From the NCBI RefSeq assembly GCF_007859855.1, contig NZ_SJPK01000001.1:366091-430090 (forward strand): DNA of 64,000 nucleotides. Reading direction: 5' to 3'. This DNA comes from Allorhodopirellula solitaria. Lineage in GTDB: Bacteria > Planctomycetota > Planctomycetia > Pirellulales > Pirellulaceae. Below are positions 63,522 through 64,000 of this stretch, one piece after another (position 1 is the stretch's first letter; each line of letters begins with the position of its first letter). Made by a program: the position numbers and the translations under genes. A model generated the notes under the pieces. That model did not search any database and was not told the DNA's origin. It saw nothing but the letters and a program-made list of their open reading frames with translations.

Positions 63522-64000
63522 TTACTTCACCGGCCAGTGCTGCGATTGCGTTCTCGCGGTTTGCAAAATCGTCTCAAACTCCTGGACAATCGCTGGGTTT
63601 GCCGCTGCGATGTTATGTTGCTCGGATGCATCCTGTGACAGGTCATAGAGTTCGAGCGGTCTTTCTGGCCCGAGTCGCACGGCCTTCCATTTGCCGCGTC
63701 GAGCCGCCTGCTGAAATCCCCGCTCAAAAAATTCCCAATACAAGATGCGCTCGTCGAGTTCGCGTTGGACCCTACCGAGCAGCGTGGGCAGGACGCTGAT
63801 ACCATCGATCGGCTCGGGCGAACCCGCCCCGGCAATCTCCGCGAGCGTTGGCATCACGTCCGCGAAATACCAAGCCGCGTCGCTGACCTTTTTCGCAGGG
63901 ACTTTGCCGGGCCAGCGGACGATCATCGGTGTGCGGATACCGCCCTCGTAGAGAGCACGTTTTCGCCCCCGCAATGCACCACTACTGTCGAACCGCCCTT
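63522..64000 (-). CDS. Sulfatase, C-terminal part only (cut by window end)
   Basis: The frame is open from the window edge to its stop and shows the C-terminal third of an arylsulfatase-type enzyme: ALRGRKRALYEGGIRTPMIV (substrate and metal-site region), WYFADVMPTLAEIAGAG, a short domain with WKAVRLGPERPLELYDL and DASEQHNIAAANPAIVQEFE. The formylglycine motif lies outside. The gene ends 60 bp before the start of the sulfatase at 61899-63461, so the two are probably tandem and co-transcribed. Confidence 0.9.
   Translation of the reverse strand, partial: GRFDSSGALRGRKRALYEGGIRTPMIVRWPGKVPAKKVSDAAWYFADVMPTLAEIAGAGSPEPIDGISVLPTLLGRVQRELDERILYWEFFERGFQQAARRGKWKAVRLGPERPLELYDLSQDASEQHNIAAANPAIVQEFETILQTARTQSQHWPVK

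Noticed and set aside
1-64000. tRNA, rRNA or origin of replication
   Set aside because: No cloverleaf, rRNA segment or DnaA-box cluster was recognised by eye; a dedicated search would be needed to exclude a tRNA fully.

Overview
The window looks like a chromosomal segment of a marine planctomycete of the Rhodopirellula/Blastopirellula kind. The basis is gene content: families largely expanded in Planctomycetes (Tat-exported DUF1501 and DUF1552 proteins, PSCyt1/DUF1549/DUF1553 and DUF1592-type haem proteins), formylglycine sulfatases, ECF sigma factors paired with FecR/LamG membrane proteins, and a surface beta-helix protein with an N-terminal LEPR-XLL-like leader. The DNA is GC-rich, coding density is moderate, and many gaps hold dispersed palindromic repeats. 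No rRNA, tRNA, CRISPR array or recognisable riboswitch was seen.

Layout. 1-1.5 kb: an IS110-family transposase cut by the window edge, lying against repeat debris. 1.5-5.3 kb: a secreted isochorismatase-like hydrolase, a secreted HExxH metallopeptidase, a small membrane protein with an acidic repeat tail, and a cyclophilin. 5.5-11.1 kb: a complete glycine cleavage set (gcvT, gcvH, split gcvPA/gcvPB) ending in an overlapping lipoate/octanoate transfer enzyme that plausibly lipoylates GcvH. 11-15 kb: an alpha/beta hydrolase, a greatly enlarged signal peptidase I, and an LptB-like ABC ATPase. 15-15.9 kb: a repeat-rich gap. 15.9-19.3 kb: an FdhF/YdeP-type molybdopterin oxidoreductase overlapping bioA.

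19.8-47.2 kb is the most distinctive part: a polysaccharide-processing island. It holds an alginate-lyase-fold protein, two large beta-helix proteins, two sulfatases, a two-domain esterase (alpha/beta hydrolase plus SGNH), two haem-protein/Tat-protein pairs (DUF1549/1553 with DUF1501, and DUF1592-type with DUF1552), and two ECF sigma/FecR operons with 4-bp overlaps. A reasonable reading is that the sigma/FecR pairs control secreted degradation of a sulfated, acetylated, uronate-containing glycan. The island is interrupted by a MITE-like element, a 269-bp tandem duplication and a decayed IS200/RAYT transposase.

47.5-59 kb returns to housekeeping and envelope genes: a YfhO-like membrane protein carrying an in-frame palindromic insertion, an MscS channel with a BON domain, a porin-like protein, a large secreted unknown, queC overlapping a YhaM-like OB/HD nuclease, and a hypothetical protein. 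59-64 kb has a giant surface beta-helix protein and two further sulfatases, the last cut by the window end.

All family assignments come from reading motifs and overall similarity by eye; no database search was possible.
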